A DNA stretch of 20,950 bases, taken from positions 1 to 20,950 of the IMG/VR virus record IMGVR_UViG_3300020467_000070. One strand, written 5' to 3'. Positions 1 to 9,865 of this stretch are shown here, piece by piece. Below the pieces are notes generated by a model, which searched no databases, was not told where the DNA came from, and worked only from the letters and a program-made list of their open reading frames with translations. Position numbers and translations under genes: made by a program. Each line of letters opens with the position of its first letter. Position 1 is the stretch's first letter. The stretch is from a virus.

Positions 1-2287
1 TATTATAAGTATTAGTATTATCAGTATCAAAAAGAACCTTATAACTGCTACTATTTATTTGAATTTCATTATTCGTAGTAGTAAGAATCGCTGCTTGACC
101 ATTAGGGAATGTAAGAGATTGATTACTTACTGCCGCCCAAGTTAAGCCACCTGTATTACCAGATTGAGCTGATAAGAAATATCCATTAACTGGACTATTA
201 CTTACCTTTAATTTAGCTTCACTTACAGCATCAGATTGTAATTTAGCTTCTGATACTGTGTTGTCATTTGGTGTACCTATGCCAACAGCAGATCCACATT
301 GAGTTACAAATAAGCTAGATCCAGCTGCTGGAGCTGTACAGAATTTAATTCCGTTGGCACCTTCTAAATAAAATCCTTCATTACTTGCATTGTATGAACC
401 ACTGTTGGGTTTCTGTATTACACCATTAAGACTAACTATAAGTTGTCCAGCACTTGTTACATTAGCAGCTGAAGTGTCATCTCTTAAATCGTATGATACA
501 ATACTACCATTAAATGTAGGTGTGCCTGATGTAGCTCCGTCAGGTACAACTGTTAATAGTTTAAAATCACCAACTGAAGTAACAGCATCATATTGTGTGT
601 TACCTAAGTCATAGACTTTCATTACATTAGCTGACGTATCAAACCAAAGGTCTCCGTCTCCTAGGGATGAACCGTCAGGATGAGTACTAGGAGCACTAGC
701 ACTTACTTGGTATCTGTCGTTAAAATCACTAACAAGTGTTTGTGCATTACTTACGCCTGCTGAGTCTACAACTTGTCTATGAAATACATAAGTATGTAGT
801 GTAGAGGTTGTTTCTACTAATATACCTAATCCAGCTGCTATAGTTGAGCTAGCTGTTAAACCATTAATAGTAATTGTAGCATTGCTACTTACGTTACCAT
901 TAGATATTGTAGCCACACCACTGCCGTTAGCAACAAGGTTAGCTGCTAAAGCTTTAATACTAACAATAGTACCAGCTCCATCATTGATGTCAGGGTTGGC
1001 GTCTGGGAAGTTGTTTTCATTAGGTATGGGTACAAAACCACCTACCTCTGTTACAACTTCTACAATACGCTCATTAACAGCTTGAGCTGATGGTATCTGT
1101 ACATCAGATGCACTACCACTAATAGTTGTAACTATACTTTTACCATCTAATAAGTTAAGTTCAGTTGTGGATGCAGTTACACCATCAAGTACTTCTACTT
1201 CAGCTTGAGATAAATCAGCTAAGGCACTAGCGGTACCACTACCCATAGTACCTAGCTCTGTAAGCTCAGAATCTAGTGGTTGTTTACCGTCTAGCTGTGG
1301 TTGTATAGAGCTACTAACTCCATCAACATAATTGATTTCTGCTGTAGATGCTGTTACACCGTCTAGCAAATTTAATTCTGTAGTGTCAGCTGTAACACCA
1401 TCTAACTTGTTTATTTCTGCTGTAGATGCAGTTACACCATCAAGTATATTTAACTCAGTGGTATCTGCTGTAACTCCGTCAAGTTTGTTAATTTCACCTG
1501 TAGTAGCTGTAACACCATCCATGATGTTTATTTCTGCTGTTGTAGCAGTTACACCATCTAATATGTTTAACTCTGATGTAGTTACAGTAGCATCATCTAA
1601 GATTGCTAATTCAGTTGTAGTTAAGTTATTAATAGTACCTGTTGTCTGTATATTTTGACTACCAAAATCAGGACTTATTTTTGTACCATCAATAGCAGCT
1701 GACGCATTTACATCAGCATTTACTATAGTTCCGTCTGCAATATCTGTAGAGGTAACTGTTCCGTCAGCTATCATAGTTGATGTAACGGTTCCAGTATCTC
1801 CAGTTGTTATAACTGTACCTGTTACGTTAGGTAGAGTTATAGTTCTATCTGCTGTAGGGTCGGCTACAGTCAAGGTGGTTTCATATGCATCATCAGTTGC
1901 ACCTTCAAATACTATGTCAACGTCTTCTCCCATATTGAGATCACCGACCATAGTACCGCCGAGAGCACTGATATAACGACCATTAACTTCCTGTGTAACG
2001 TATAAGTTCTGTGTGAAGTTGTCGTTAAGATCTTCTGATTTTATAGCTGAACCAGCATAGAATGTAGCTGATAGGCTGTCAATACCTGTCTCTCTGAATA
2101 TTTTGATTTTGGCTCCGTTAGCTGGAGCAGTATTAAATTGTACTGTCGTTGCATTGGCTAATGTAAAAGCCGTTGTATCGACTGCATCAAGACTACATTT
2201 TACGTCTGACGCCTTAAGATATGGAAATGTGAAAGAGTAATTGGTGGTGGAGCCATTACCCGTATAAGAGTTTTGTGTAACAGCCAT
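1..2287 (-). CDS. T7 gp17-like tail fibre, C-terminus beyond window
   Basis: The frame is open from the ATG at 2287 to the left window edge (762 codons, no stop), so the receptor-binding C-terminus is missing. The first ~110 residues look like the gp17 N-terminal domain that docks fibres to the tail: a YTGNGSTTNY start, an APANGAKIKIF strand, then a GSAIKSEDLNDNF segment typical of marine phage fibres. A run of 13-residue repeats follows (1307-1609), then a region with GGFVPIPNE, a GDLWFDTS segment near 640-665, and a second SLNGV...APAAGS module near 291-490. The role is host recognition at the virion tail. The gene starts 5 nt after the gp16-like stop with AAGG upstream of the ATG. The family assignment is by recognised motifs, not by alignment. 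The receptor cannot be inferred. Confidence 0.88.
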   Translation of the reverse strand, partial: MAVTQNSYTGNGSTTNYSFTFPYLKASDVKCSLDAVDTTAFTLANATTVQFNTAPANGAKIKIFRETGIDSLSATFYAGSAIKSEDLNDNFTQNLYVTQEVNGRYISALGGTMVGDLNMGEDVDIVFEGATDDAYETTLTVADPTADRTITLPNVTGTVITTGDTGTVTSTMIADGTVTSTDIADGTIVNADVNASAAIDGTKISPDFGSQNIQTTGTINNLTTTELAILDDATVTTSELNILDGVTATTAEINIMDGVTATTGEINKLDGVTADTTELNILDGVTASTAEINKLDGVTADTTELNLLDGVTASTAEINYVDGVSSSIQPQLDGKQPLDSELTELGTMGSGTASALADLSQAEVEVLDGVTASTTELNLLDGKSIVTTISGSASDVQIPSAQAVNERIVEVVTEVGGFVPIPNENNFPDANPDINDGAGTIVSIKALAANLVANGSGVATISNGNVSSNATITINGLTASSTIAAGLGILVETTSTLHTYVFHRQVVDSAGVSNAQTLVSDFNDRYQVSASAPSTHPDGSSLGDGDLWFDTSANVMKVYDLGNTQYDAVTSVGDFKLLTVVPDGATSGTPTFNGSIVSYDLRDDTSAANVTSAGQLIVSLNGVIQKPNSGSYNASNEGFYLEGANGIKFCTAPAAGSSLFVTQCGSAVGIGTPNDNTVSEAKLQSDAVSEAKLKVSNSPVNGYFLSAQSGNTGGLTWAAVSNQSLTFPNGQAAILTTTNNEIQINSSSYKVLFDTDNTNTYN
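1307..1609 (-). repeat. Tandem 39-bp in-frame repeat (13 residues) in the tail fibre
   Basis: Seven full units lie end to end at 1571-1609, 1532-1570, 1493-1531, 1454-1492, 1415-1453, 1376-1414 and 1337-1375, with a degenerate part-unit at 1307-1336. The consensus is (L/I)N-x-LDGVTAxTxE. Codons differ between copies while residues hold, so the repeat is kept at protein level. Units beginning LN and IN alternate in the inner part of the run. One further copy and a half (VLDGVTASTTE then LNLLDGK) lies downstream near 1150-1215. Such repeats are familiar in marine phage fibres and probably form part of a trimeric shaft. Confidence 0.9.
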
Positions 2288-2292
2288 AAGCC

Positions 2293-5200
2293 TTAGTTAC
2301 CGTATTTAATTAATTTGCGTGTTTTTAAATCCTTAGATTGTATTTTAGCTGCTCCTTCTACATCACCAGTTTTAAGTGCTGCTTTAGCTTCTTGAGCATT
2401 TCTGATAGCTTCTTGAATGTCAGGTTTATCTGATAAATATATCTGTTCGGCTAACTTTTGATAGTTACGAAGCATAGTATTTATTTCCTGATGTACAGGT
2501 AGAAGATCAGTTTTAAGTTTAATTCTATTTTTATCAAGTTCAGCATTATTTTTTCTATGATCCTTCATTGCTGAAATTTCATTCTTATAACGCTTAATCT
2601 TCATAATTCGTTGTATTTCCTTGTATGGCTGCATGCCACCTATAATGTTATTTATTTCTTCTACTGCCTCTGGAGGCCACTCATATGACCCTGTAGAGTC
2701 CATCTTTAACATTGACTGACCATTATAACCTATATCCATTAACCACTGTCTCCAAGGCTCTTCGCCTTCGCTAACCTTAATAGGACTAATAGCATTTAGT
2801 ACTTTAAGTACAGGGTTATTGATATCGTTTAAAGGTGTACCTGTCCAGAAATCTACTTGATTAGGTAAAGTATTCTTAAATCCGGGTAAACCGTTTTTAA
2901 CATAATCAGTCCATTCATCACCTAAATTTTTCTGAGCAGAGTCAATAGCATTTGCTACTACTCCTAAAGACCCACTTTGTGGAATCCAAGATCTAGCACT
3001 TTGAGCTACAAGTCTTCTAAATGCACGCACGTTACCATTTATAGCATCAAACAATGGTTCTACACCAGCTAAAGGAGACTCATTCAAGAATGTAGCACCT
3101 ATAGTCCATGTAAGTTTAGCCATGAAGTTCTCAATTACATGCTCATCAGCATCACGTAAATAATATGCCATATCTCCTACAAGAGTTAAGATATGATCTA
3201 TACCTACAATACCTTTAAAACTAACCCATTTATCTCCTATTTTAATAGTCTTAGGTTCATACCCCATTTCATCTCTTTCTTTGTTTCTACGAGATGCGTT
3301 GTAATGTCCGTTACCACGTATATTACCACCTAGAGCATAGCCAAATAATGAGCTACTTAATAGACCTCCAAAAGCTAATCTACCTATATATTCAGCTCGT
3401 AAGTTTTCAAAGATAACATCAGCAAAAGGTTCTTTAGACATAATAATGCCATGATCTAATAAAGCTTCTGCTATATCTTCTGCTGAGCGAGCATATATAG
3501 TTTTACTATACTTATTTAATCCGGGGATTAAAGTAACAGGAGTCCAAGATGAAGCAGCTTTCATTGAGTTAGAAGCTGTTCGTGGAAATGCCATAACTTC
3601 TTTTAGAATAGGATATGCTGTAGTAGCATCATTTAGCCAATTAGATAATCCATCATCTAAATTAAGTTGTATTTCTCCACCTATTGTTTTTAGCGTCTTA
3701 TCTTTGACTAACCCGTCAGCATCAAAGAATGATTGATAATGTTTCTTTTCTGCTATCTTTAATTTGTTCTGTGCTATATCACCAAAAGTACTACCAAATT
3801 CGTTAAATACTTCTTCATAAGCTTTTACTCTAGATAAGTAATGAGCTAGATGTGTGTTAGTAAATACGTCAGGAAAAACCATACCAGTCATACCATAACG
3901 TAAACCTTTCATACCACCAAGTTGTTTTAAAGTAGATGCAACTTTGTATTGATAAGCTTTACCCCAGTTACCTTGATTTTCCCATATTTTTGCTACATTA
4001 TCTAATATATCCCAAGCTTTATCTGTTTTAAACACATAATCTTTACGGAAGTTTTGTAACATAGCAGTAGGATCTTTGTGGGTTTTTTTCATCATTTGAA
4101 ATGCATCAGTTAGTGCACGTCTATTTGTCTCCCACATAGCACCATTATAATATAAAGTACGTCTAACACCTTCTATATTACCAGTAACACCATGACCTAA
4201 AATAGCAGTCAGAGGTCTCAAGAGAAGTTGTGCTCCATTACCTACACCAGCTCTAAAAGCTGATATACCTGACAACATATTATTATATCTAACTGCCCAA
4301 GCACCTTTTGCAAACAAATTCATGTTTTTAGGATCAGGACTTTTAAGTAGTCCAGTTGGTGTAACTTGTTCAGATGCCCACCTCATAAGTTTTGCAAAGC
4401 TATCTACATCCCCATTAGTATGTGCAAACGCATCAACTAAAGGACGTATTGCTTCTGGCATTTCTTTGTATAACTTTTTAAGTTCTTTAGTAAACTTTAA
4501 GTTTTTAGCATGTATAGCATTTTCTGCTGTCGTAAACTCTTTCAATAATGTTTCAATACCTTCTTCCATTGTTTCTGGAGGTAATTGATCAAACCAGTTC
4601 TTGTTACGTAGTGACCAACCAGATATATATTTGTTAAGAGCATATTCATCCATTAAGAATAATAGCTTATCAATAATAATATCCATAGCACGGTTATCAT
4701 CAATAGCTGGAGCCAAATCAGTTATAGCTTGTGAGATAGTAGCAGCTTCTCGACCAAGAGTATCCATAACTCTAGCAGAAGATTTAGTTATATCTCTACC
4801 TAAAAATTTATCTGTTAAGTATCTCATAGCAAACGCTGCTGCCCTTGCTTGATCTTCGTTAATAACTTCAACTTTAAATTTACCCATTAACAGGTTTTTA
4901 ACGTCTCTGTTTTCAAGAAATAACTCTTTAACTTGTTTAACAGTTTTATCAGGATCTATAATATCATTGTATATACCCCATGCTGCTGCGTTCATTTCTT
5001 TAGCACTTATTCTAAATCCATCAACAAGAGCATTAAATCTACCAGCTTCTCTAGCAGTTTCAGCTACACCCAGAACTGCATCTCTAGAAGTATCACCTAC
5101 CATAAGACCTTTTTTTCTCATAGAGTCTGTAATAATAGGTGCAGGGTCTCCAGATGAAGTACCATTCTTTATAGCTGTAGTATCGGCCATATTTCGTGCT

Positions 5201-6492
5201 ACATTTCCCGGAGGAGTAGTTTGTTTTGCAGTAGCTGCATCAGATAATAGATCTTTATTTATATCAGGATCTAATCCAGTTGTATTTAGATCTAATTCTA
5301 ATTGTTCAGTACTTGCAAGTTTACGATCAATAGCAGAATCTGCCTCGATATCTTCGATTGCACCGAGTTGTTTCATAGCATCGTCAATATTCTTTGCACT
5401 ACCTATTGCATCTTCAATTTGTAGTTTCTCATTAATTAGAATATCTTGCATTTGTTTACTAAGATTATCACCACCCATAGATAAGAGTTGATCTATTTCT
5501 TGTAAACGTATTAACTGTTCAGCATCTGCTCCTATCTGTTGACTAAGATTCTTGTATCTTACAGCATCCCCATCTATAGGTTCCATCCACTGCATGACTT
5601 TCTTAGCACCACCAGCAGTATTGTTATTTAAGAAAATACCTAAAATACTTCCAAATACACTAAAAGGTGCAGACTCTAGCATATTCTTTTTCTTTCTAAC
5701 CCCGGGACTATCACTGTCTGTAGTTCTAAATGCTTCCGGTAGAGGTATTCTACCTTTAGGTCCGAATGTCTCGGGGAACATTTCACTTACAGTTGTCGTC
5801 AGTGAATCATCCTCTCCTATATCACTTAGACCTAGAATTGACGCATCACCTAATCCGTGTACAGCCATAGTTGCTGCAAGATTACGCCACCATTTCAAAC
5901 CAAATCGTTCAGCTTGTGGTAATAATCTGCCAAGCTGTTTATCAGCAGCACTAGAATATAATAATGAAGGTAACACGATAGATGATACACGTCTTAATCC
6001 TTGATGCCACTCACTATCCAATTTAGTTTGTTCATCCCACGAATCATCTATTTTATCCATGCCGGGTATCATAGTACCAGCTGCATCTAAAAAGAAGTCT
6101 GCCAAACCTAAACCGGGTGCAGATAGACCTTGGAATGTATTGTCTAAAACTTTTAAAGGATTAGATGATCCATACATACTACCCATGTTCTGTCTCTTAG
6201 CTAATCTAGCTTCTTCTAAAGACATACCATAGTATTTCTGATGGAACTCATCACCTAAAATCTGACGTTGATCTTTGTCTCTTTCATTCCAATAAGCATC
6301 ATACTCTTCTAACATCTTATCGTTATTCTCTTTGATAGATAGATCTACTGAGCTATTACCATAAGTTGCTTTGAAAGGTGCGGGGAATACAGGAGCAGCA
6401 TCAACTTGCTTAGTTTCTGTTTCTGTTTCGGTAGTAGTGGTAGGAGTGTATAATCGTTTGTACTGTTCGGACTGTTCATATAAGTTAGTCAT
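2293..6492 (-). CDS. T7 gp16-like internal virion (core/ejectosome) protein
   Basis: This 1399-residue protein is close in size to T7 gp16 (about 1318) and sits in the gp16 position, between the gp15-like gene and the fibre. gp16 is ejected at infection and helps form the conduit across the cell envelope. Visible features are a Thr/Glu linker (residues ~17-30), an apolar Gly-rich stretch near residues 1036-1054 (LAFGGLLSSSLFGYALGG) that could contact membrane, and a highly charged helical C-terminus over the last ~100 residues. I see no lytic transglycosylase signature (no GLMQ-type motif), whereas T7 gp16 carries one at its N-terminus. The start overlaps the upstream stop by 8 nt and has AGGAG about 6 nt upstream, so the start is well supported. 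The assignment rests on position, size and general character. Confidence 0.8.
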   Translation of the reverse strand: MTNLYEQSEQYKRLYTPTTTTETETETKQVDAAPVFPAPFKATYGNSSVDLSIKENNDKMLEEYDAYWNERDKDQRQILGDEFHQKYYGMSLEEARLAKRQNMGSMYGSSNPLKVLDNTFQGLSAPGLGLADFFLDAAGTMIPGMDKIDDSWDEQTKLDSEWHQGLRRVSSIVLPSLLYSSAADKQLGRLLPQAERFGLKWWRNLAATMAVHGLGDASILGLSDIGEDDSLTTTVSEMFPETFGPKGRIPLPEAFRTTDSDSPGVRKKKNMLESAPFSVFGSILGIFLNNNTAGGAKKVMQWMEPIDGDAVRYKNLSQQIGADAEQLIRLQEIDQLLSMGGDNLSKQMQDILINEKLQIEDAIGSAKNIDDAMKQLGAIEDIEADSAIDRKLASTEQLELDLNTTGLDPDINKDLLSDAATAKQTTPPGNVARNMADTTAIKNGTSSGDPAPIITDSMRKKGLMVGDTSRDAVLGVAETAREAGRFNALVDGFRISAKEMNAAAWGIYNDIIDPDKTVKQVKELFLENRDVKNLLMGKFKVEVINEDQARAAAFAMRYLTDKFLGRDITKSSARVMDTLGREAATISQAITDLAPAIDDNRAMDIIIDKLLFLMDEYALNKYISGWSLRNKNWFDQLPPETMEEGIETLLKEFTTAENAIHAKNLKFTKELKKLYKEMPEAIRPLVDAFAHTNGDVDSFAKLMRWASEQVTPTGLLKSPDPKNMNLFAKGAWAVRYNNMLSGISAFRAGVGNGAQLLLRPLTAILGHGVTGNIEGVRRTLYYNGAMWETNRRALTDAFQMMKKTHKDPTAMLQNFRKDYVFKTDKAWDILDNVAKIWENQGNWGKAYQYKVASTLKQLGGMKGLRYGMTGMVFPDVFTNTHLAHYLSRVKAYEEVFNEFGSTFGDIAQNKLKIAEKKHYQSFFDADGLVKDKTLKTIGGEIQLNLDDGLSNWLNDATTAYPILKEVMAFPRTASNSMKAASSWTPVTLIPGLNKYSKTIYARSAEDIAEALLDHGIIMSKEPFADVIFENLRAEYIGRLAFGGLLSSSLFGYALGGNIRGNGHYNASRRNKERDEMGYEPKTIKIGDKWVSFKGIVGIDHILTLVGDMAYYLRDADEHVIENFMAKLTWTIGATFLNESPLAGVEPLFDAINGNVRAFRRLVAQSARSWIPQSGSLGVVANAIDSAQKNLGDEWTDYVKNGLPGFKNTLPNQVDFWTGTPLNDINNPVLKVLNAISPIKVSEGEEPWRQWLMDIGYNGQSMLKMDSTGSYEWPPEAVEEINNIIGGMQPYKEIQRIMKIKRYKNEISAMKDHRKNNAELDKNRIKLKTDLLPVHQEINTMLRNYQKLAEQIYLSDKPDIQEAIRNAQEAKAALKTGDVEGAAKIQSKDLKTRKLIKYGN

Positions 6493-8992
6493 CAGTTTCT
6501 CCTTGATCTAATTTTAATTTCTTGCTTATGTAATCTATAACTTTTAAATTACTACTACCTAACATAGCCGCTTCCCAAGGTTCTAATCCCATCTGTTTTT
6601 TGTATCTATCAAAAGCAGCTACCATCAATTTATCGTTTGGATCTTTAATATGTAAAGTACCATTTGTATTATCACACCAATCTTTTCCTGTCATTTCACA
6701 GAACAATTCATTACCTTCTTTGCCTGATCTGATAATACCAATGCTGTTTAAAAAGTCATACTCAGTTATATTTAACTTCTTTAAGTGTGGAAAGATTTGT
6801 CTTAAGAGAGGATGATTAGCCTTATGTCTTTTACTACTAAAAACTCTTAATAAGTCTTCATCTGTAAAATCATCTTGAGCTTCAATAGCAACAGCATTAA
6901 TAAGATATGAAATCTTCTCCTCTATTTCTTTACCGGGTTCAAATGGAAGAGTAAAATCACCATCAAGCATAGCTTGTATTTCTCCTGATGATGTGTTATT
7001 ATAAACATCCCCTACTTTAGATAAGAATACTACTCGGTTATCTCCCTTCATTCCTTTAGGTCTATGAGCAAACTGACCATAACCTGCAATACCTGCGTCA
7101 CTAACTTTTTCACCAAATCCTAACATAGCTTTAAGTTCAGCATTTGCTTCTCTCCAAGTCTCTTTAGCAGTTTCATTTTGATTTCTATTCTTTATATAAT
7201 AGTTTACAAGAAATGAAGCCATTTCTCTATCTATAAACTCAGTAGAAAAGTGTTGTTTCCTACCCCCTGCTAAAGAATTATTTACTACAATAGAATCGAG
7301 TAGTGCTTTAGTCTCCTTAAGTATTTCGTTATCTAATTTATTAAGGTCATATCCTAACGCATCAGCTAGTTCACCAAAGTTATCACGAGCCCAAGTAATA
7401 TTTTGATCTCCTTCTGGTGCAGTGAACCATGCGTCTACAGTAGAGCTTGTAATTCCAGCACGCATGTCTCTGAATAAATGACTATTAAGTAGACCTTTAT
7501 CTATTGTCTCATCTGAAAAAGCTAGGCTACGTCCTAGTGTTACAAGAGCTACTGGATTGTTTTGATACTGTTTAAAGTCTTTCCATAGTTTACCTTGGTT
7601 CTCAGGTTTTCTGTAATATCCACTATTAACTTTTTCAATAAAAGGTGCGGCGTCTGCTGCGTATTTAGCTTCTATTGATTTCTTTTCTGCTGCTTTAGTT
7701 GCATTATGTATTCGATTCCATTCTACAAGCATCTCATTTTCTAGATTAGGATGCTTACCAAGAAGACGATTATGTTTCTTATTAGGATCACCTTCTGGAT
7801 TTACAATTACGTAACCATACTCATTAGCTGCGTTTTTTCCATACATTTCTTCAGCAAACAAGGTATAATTATTAGCATACCTTGGATTGTACATCTGCTC
7901 CTTTAGTAAATCTTTAAAAGACTCTATCGGATTAACATTGACAGGTGGGGACCATTCTCCAGATCTACTTTCTACAGGTAAAGTTAGGTAAGTACTAAAC
8001 ATAATTTTCCAATTATTATTAGCACCTTCATAATCATTATTCTGATGTGAAACTTTAATAAGATCAGGTTGACCATTAACTACTGCTGAATCTCGATTGT
8101 ATTCATAACCTAGAGTATATTGTTGTTGATATTCTAAACCTTTAGTTCTAAAAGCTTTCTGTATTTCTAAACCTGATTTAGATTTAGGACTAATTCCTAA
8201 CTGTCTACAAACTTCTATACCACGAAACTGTATAAGTTGAGCTATATTTTTATGATCTACTTTGATTGGATTCCCACTTCTTGGGTCTTCAATCATAGAT
8301 ATCATATCACGAATCATGATATCAAGATTTGCTTTTATATCTGCAACTTTTAAATCCCGTAATTTAGGATTAGTAGTTTTAAGCTGATATAACAAAACAT
8401 CGTGTTCTTTTTTTGAAGCTAGATCACCAGTTTTTAAATAATGCTGTGCTTTTTTGGTAAGAAGATTTATAGCTTGACTCTGTAATTTATTAGCTTCTTT
8501 ATCTTGTGCGTCATGAAACTTTGATAAATTATTTAAATAACCGGATTGTATAAGATCTTCATAGTCATCAGCCGCAGCTCTTGTATCAAGAAACCCTCTA
8601 CTAGCTGACCAAAGCTCTGCACCAGCTTTAGCAAGAGTGGGAGATAGTTCTCCCCATGTAGCTGATAAATCCTCTTGTTCTTTTTGTTTTTGTTTAAATC
8701 GCTCTTGTAATCTTTGGTTGTTTTTTTCCAAAGCATTACCCCTCATCTTTCGAGGAGCGACCTCTTCTATTTCATATAACTCTTTTCTATTGTTAGCTTC
8801 CCGTGAGAGCTTACCTTCAAGAGCATTGATGAATATATTATCTTGTCTCTCTCGTTGACCGGAGAGTTTTTCTAACTGTCTGACTTGAGTATCGGACTGC
8901 TGTCTCATTGCTGTTAAGCCAGCATCCAACGTACTAAATCGTGGATTGCCTCCGGAAGCGTGCCTCCGGAAACTTTTACTCCTTTTTGCCAT
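6485..8992 (-). CDS. T7 gp15-like internal virion protein
   Basis: This 835-residue soluble protein (T7 gp15 is about 747) lies between the gp14-like and gp16-like genes, the invariant T7 order. gp15 is a core protein ejected with gp14 and gp16 to form the DNA-translocation channel. The first ~130 residues are strongly charged and helical (repeated Lys/Glu/Gln around residues 70-115), compatible with coiled coil. No signal peptide, membrane span or catalytic motif is visible. The ATG follows the previous stop directly (TAAATG) with a modest GGAAA upstream. Its own end overlaps the gp16-like start. Identification is mainly by synteny and size. Confidence 0.8.
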   Translation of the reverse strand: MAKRSKSFRRHASGGNPRFSTLDAGLTAMRQQSDTQVRQLEKLSGQRERQDNIFINALEGKLSREANNRKELYEIEEVAPRKMRGNALEKNNQRLQERFKQKQKEQEDLSATWGELSPTLAKAGAELWSASRGFLDTRAAADDYEDLIQSGYLNNLSKFHDAQDKEANKLQSQAINLLTKKAQHYLKTGDLASKKEHDVLLYQLKTTNPKLRDLKVADIKANLDIMIRDMISMIEDPRSGNPIKVDHKNIAQLIQFRGIEVCRQLGISPKSKSGLEIQKAFRTKGLEYQQQYTLGYEYNRDSAVVNGQPDLIKVSHQNNDYEGANNNWKIMFSTYLTLPVESRSGEWSPPVNVNPIESFKDLLKEQMYNPRYANNYTLFAEEMYGKNAANEYGYVIVNPEGDPNKKHNRLLGKHPNLENEMLVEWNRIHNATKAAEKKSIEAKYAADAAPFIEKVNSGYYRKPENQGKLWKDFKQYQNNPVALVTLGRSLAFSDETIDKGLLNSHLFRDMRAGITSSTVDAWFTAPEGDQNITWARDNFGELADALGYDLNKLDNEILKETKALLDSIVVNNSLAGGRKQHFSTEFIDREMASFLVNYYIKNRNQNETAKETWREANAELKAMLGFGEKVSDAGIAGYGQFAHRPKGMKGDNRVVFLSKVGDVYNNTSSGEIQAMLDGDFTLPFEPGKEIEEKISYLINAVAIEAQDDFTDEDLLRVFSSKRHKANHPLLRQIFPHLKKLNITEYDFLNSIGIIRSGKEGNELFCEMTGKDWCDNTNGTLHIKDPNDKLMVAAFDRYKKQMGLEPWEAAMLGSSNLKVIDYISKKLKLDQGETDD

Positions 8993-9865
8993 TTATTTCC
9001 AATTTGAAATTATATCCGATGCCGTGCCTGCAAGACTAATTAGAGAAGTTCCCCAGACTCTAGTAGCTGCTGCTGAAGGAGAAGCCATTGCTCCCCTAAT
9101 AGGCTGTGGTCCAAAGTCATAATCTTCAAATACCCGTGGGTATTGATATACTGCTTGAGGTGTTGGTAACGGTTGTACTGGTGTTGGTAAAATACCGGGA
9201 TCTAACATTTTTGATGCGTAAGCATTTAGGTCAGCAACAACTCGTCCTCGACTTATTTGGTTGACTGTACTTTGTGATTCTGCTGTAGCGTTATTTAATG
9301 CTAAATCTAATAAATTTAATTTAGTTCCAAATTCTAACATTTTGGTACTTCGAGCTTTGTCAACTGATCTACCAGTTTGACCTCTCGATCTGATTTCTCC
9401 CTCTGCTATTAAATAGTCAAGGTACTCATCATTTTGTTCATATAAATTTTCTGCTCTTATCTCTTTGAGTTTTCGTTGTTCATCATTTAAAGATGCTTGC
9501 TCTTCCAGACGATTCATTGTTGTCTGACCTAAGTAAATATTATCAGATTTCTCATACATCCGTTCATTGGTATCTTGTTCCATGTTACGGATTTGTAAAT
9601 TATAATTATATGTTCTTAGGTTTGTAGCATCTCTATATGCAGCTAGCTGTCCTTCTTGTTCAGCTTTAGCTTGTATCTCCTGTACAGCAAACTCTCTATC
9701 AGCAATAGCAGCTTGTTTTTGCATTTCCCAAGCTTGCATATCATATTGATATTGAGATTCTGTTGCTTCATTCTGTGTATTGGCTGCTGATTTGGCTGCC
9801 TGTGAACTCTTATGAGCCCCGTACAACCCTATAGCTCCGCCAATAATTGGTCCCCATATAGCCAT
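8993..9865 (-). CDS. T7 gp14-like internal virion protein
   Basis: This 290-residue protein has the architecture expected of gp14-type core proteins. A short Gly-zipper-like apolar N-terminus (GPIIGGAIGLYGA, residues 5-17) is followed by a long Gln/Glu/Ala-rich helical region (about residues 25-150), a Pro-rich stretch (LPTPVQPLPTPQ) and a hydrophobic C-terminus. T7 gp14 (about 196 residues) inserts into the host outer membrane during ejection; the apolar N-terminus could serve this. The start is the best supported in the window: a perfect AGGAGG at 9872-9877 and a TAAATG junction with the upstream gene. It is the first of the gp14-15-16 set. It is about half as long again as T7 gp14. Confidence 0.78.
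   Translation of the reverse strand: MAIWGPIIGGAIGLYGAHKSSQAAKSAANTQNEATESQYQYDMQAWEMQKQAAIADREFAVQEIQAKAEQEGQLAAYRDATNLRTYNYNLQIRNMEQDTNERMYEKSDNIYLGQTTMNRLEEQASLNDEQRKLKEIRAENLYEQNDEYLDYLIAEGEIRSRGQTGRSVDKARSTKMLEFGTKLNLLDLALNNATAESQSTVNQISRGRVVADLNAYASKMLDPGILPTPVQPLPTPQAVYQYPRVFEDYDFGPQPIRGAMASPSAAATRVWGTSLISLAGTASDIISNWK

Noticed and set aside
1307-1609. Possible CRISPR-like array
   Set aside because: The 39-bp units are contiguous with no spacers and are in frame within the fibre gene, with synonymous variation between copies. It is a protein repeat.
4967-5491. 174-codon plus-strand open frame
   Set aside because: It lies wholly antisense to the gp16-like gene, and its Ser/Ile-rich product is what reverse reading of an AT-rich gene gives. 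No ribosome binding site or family features.
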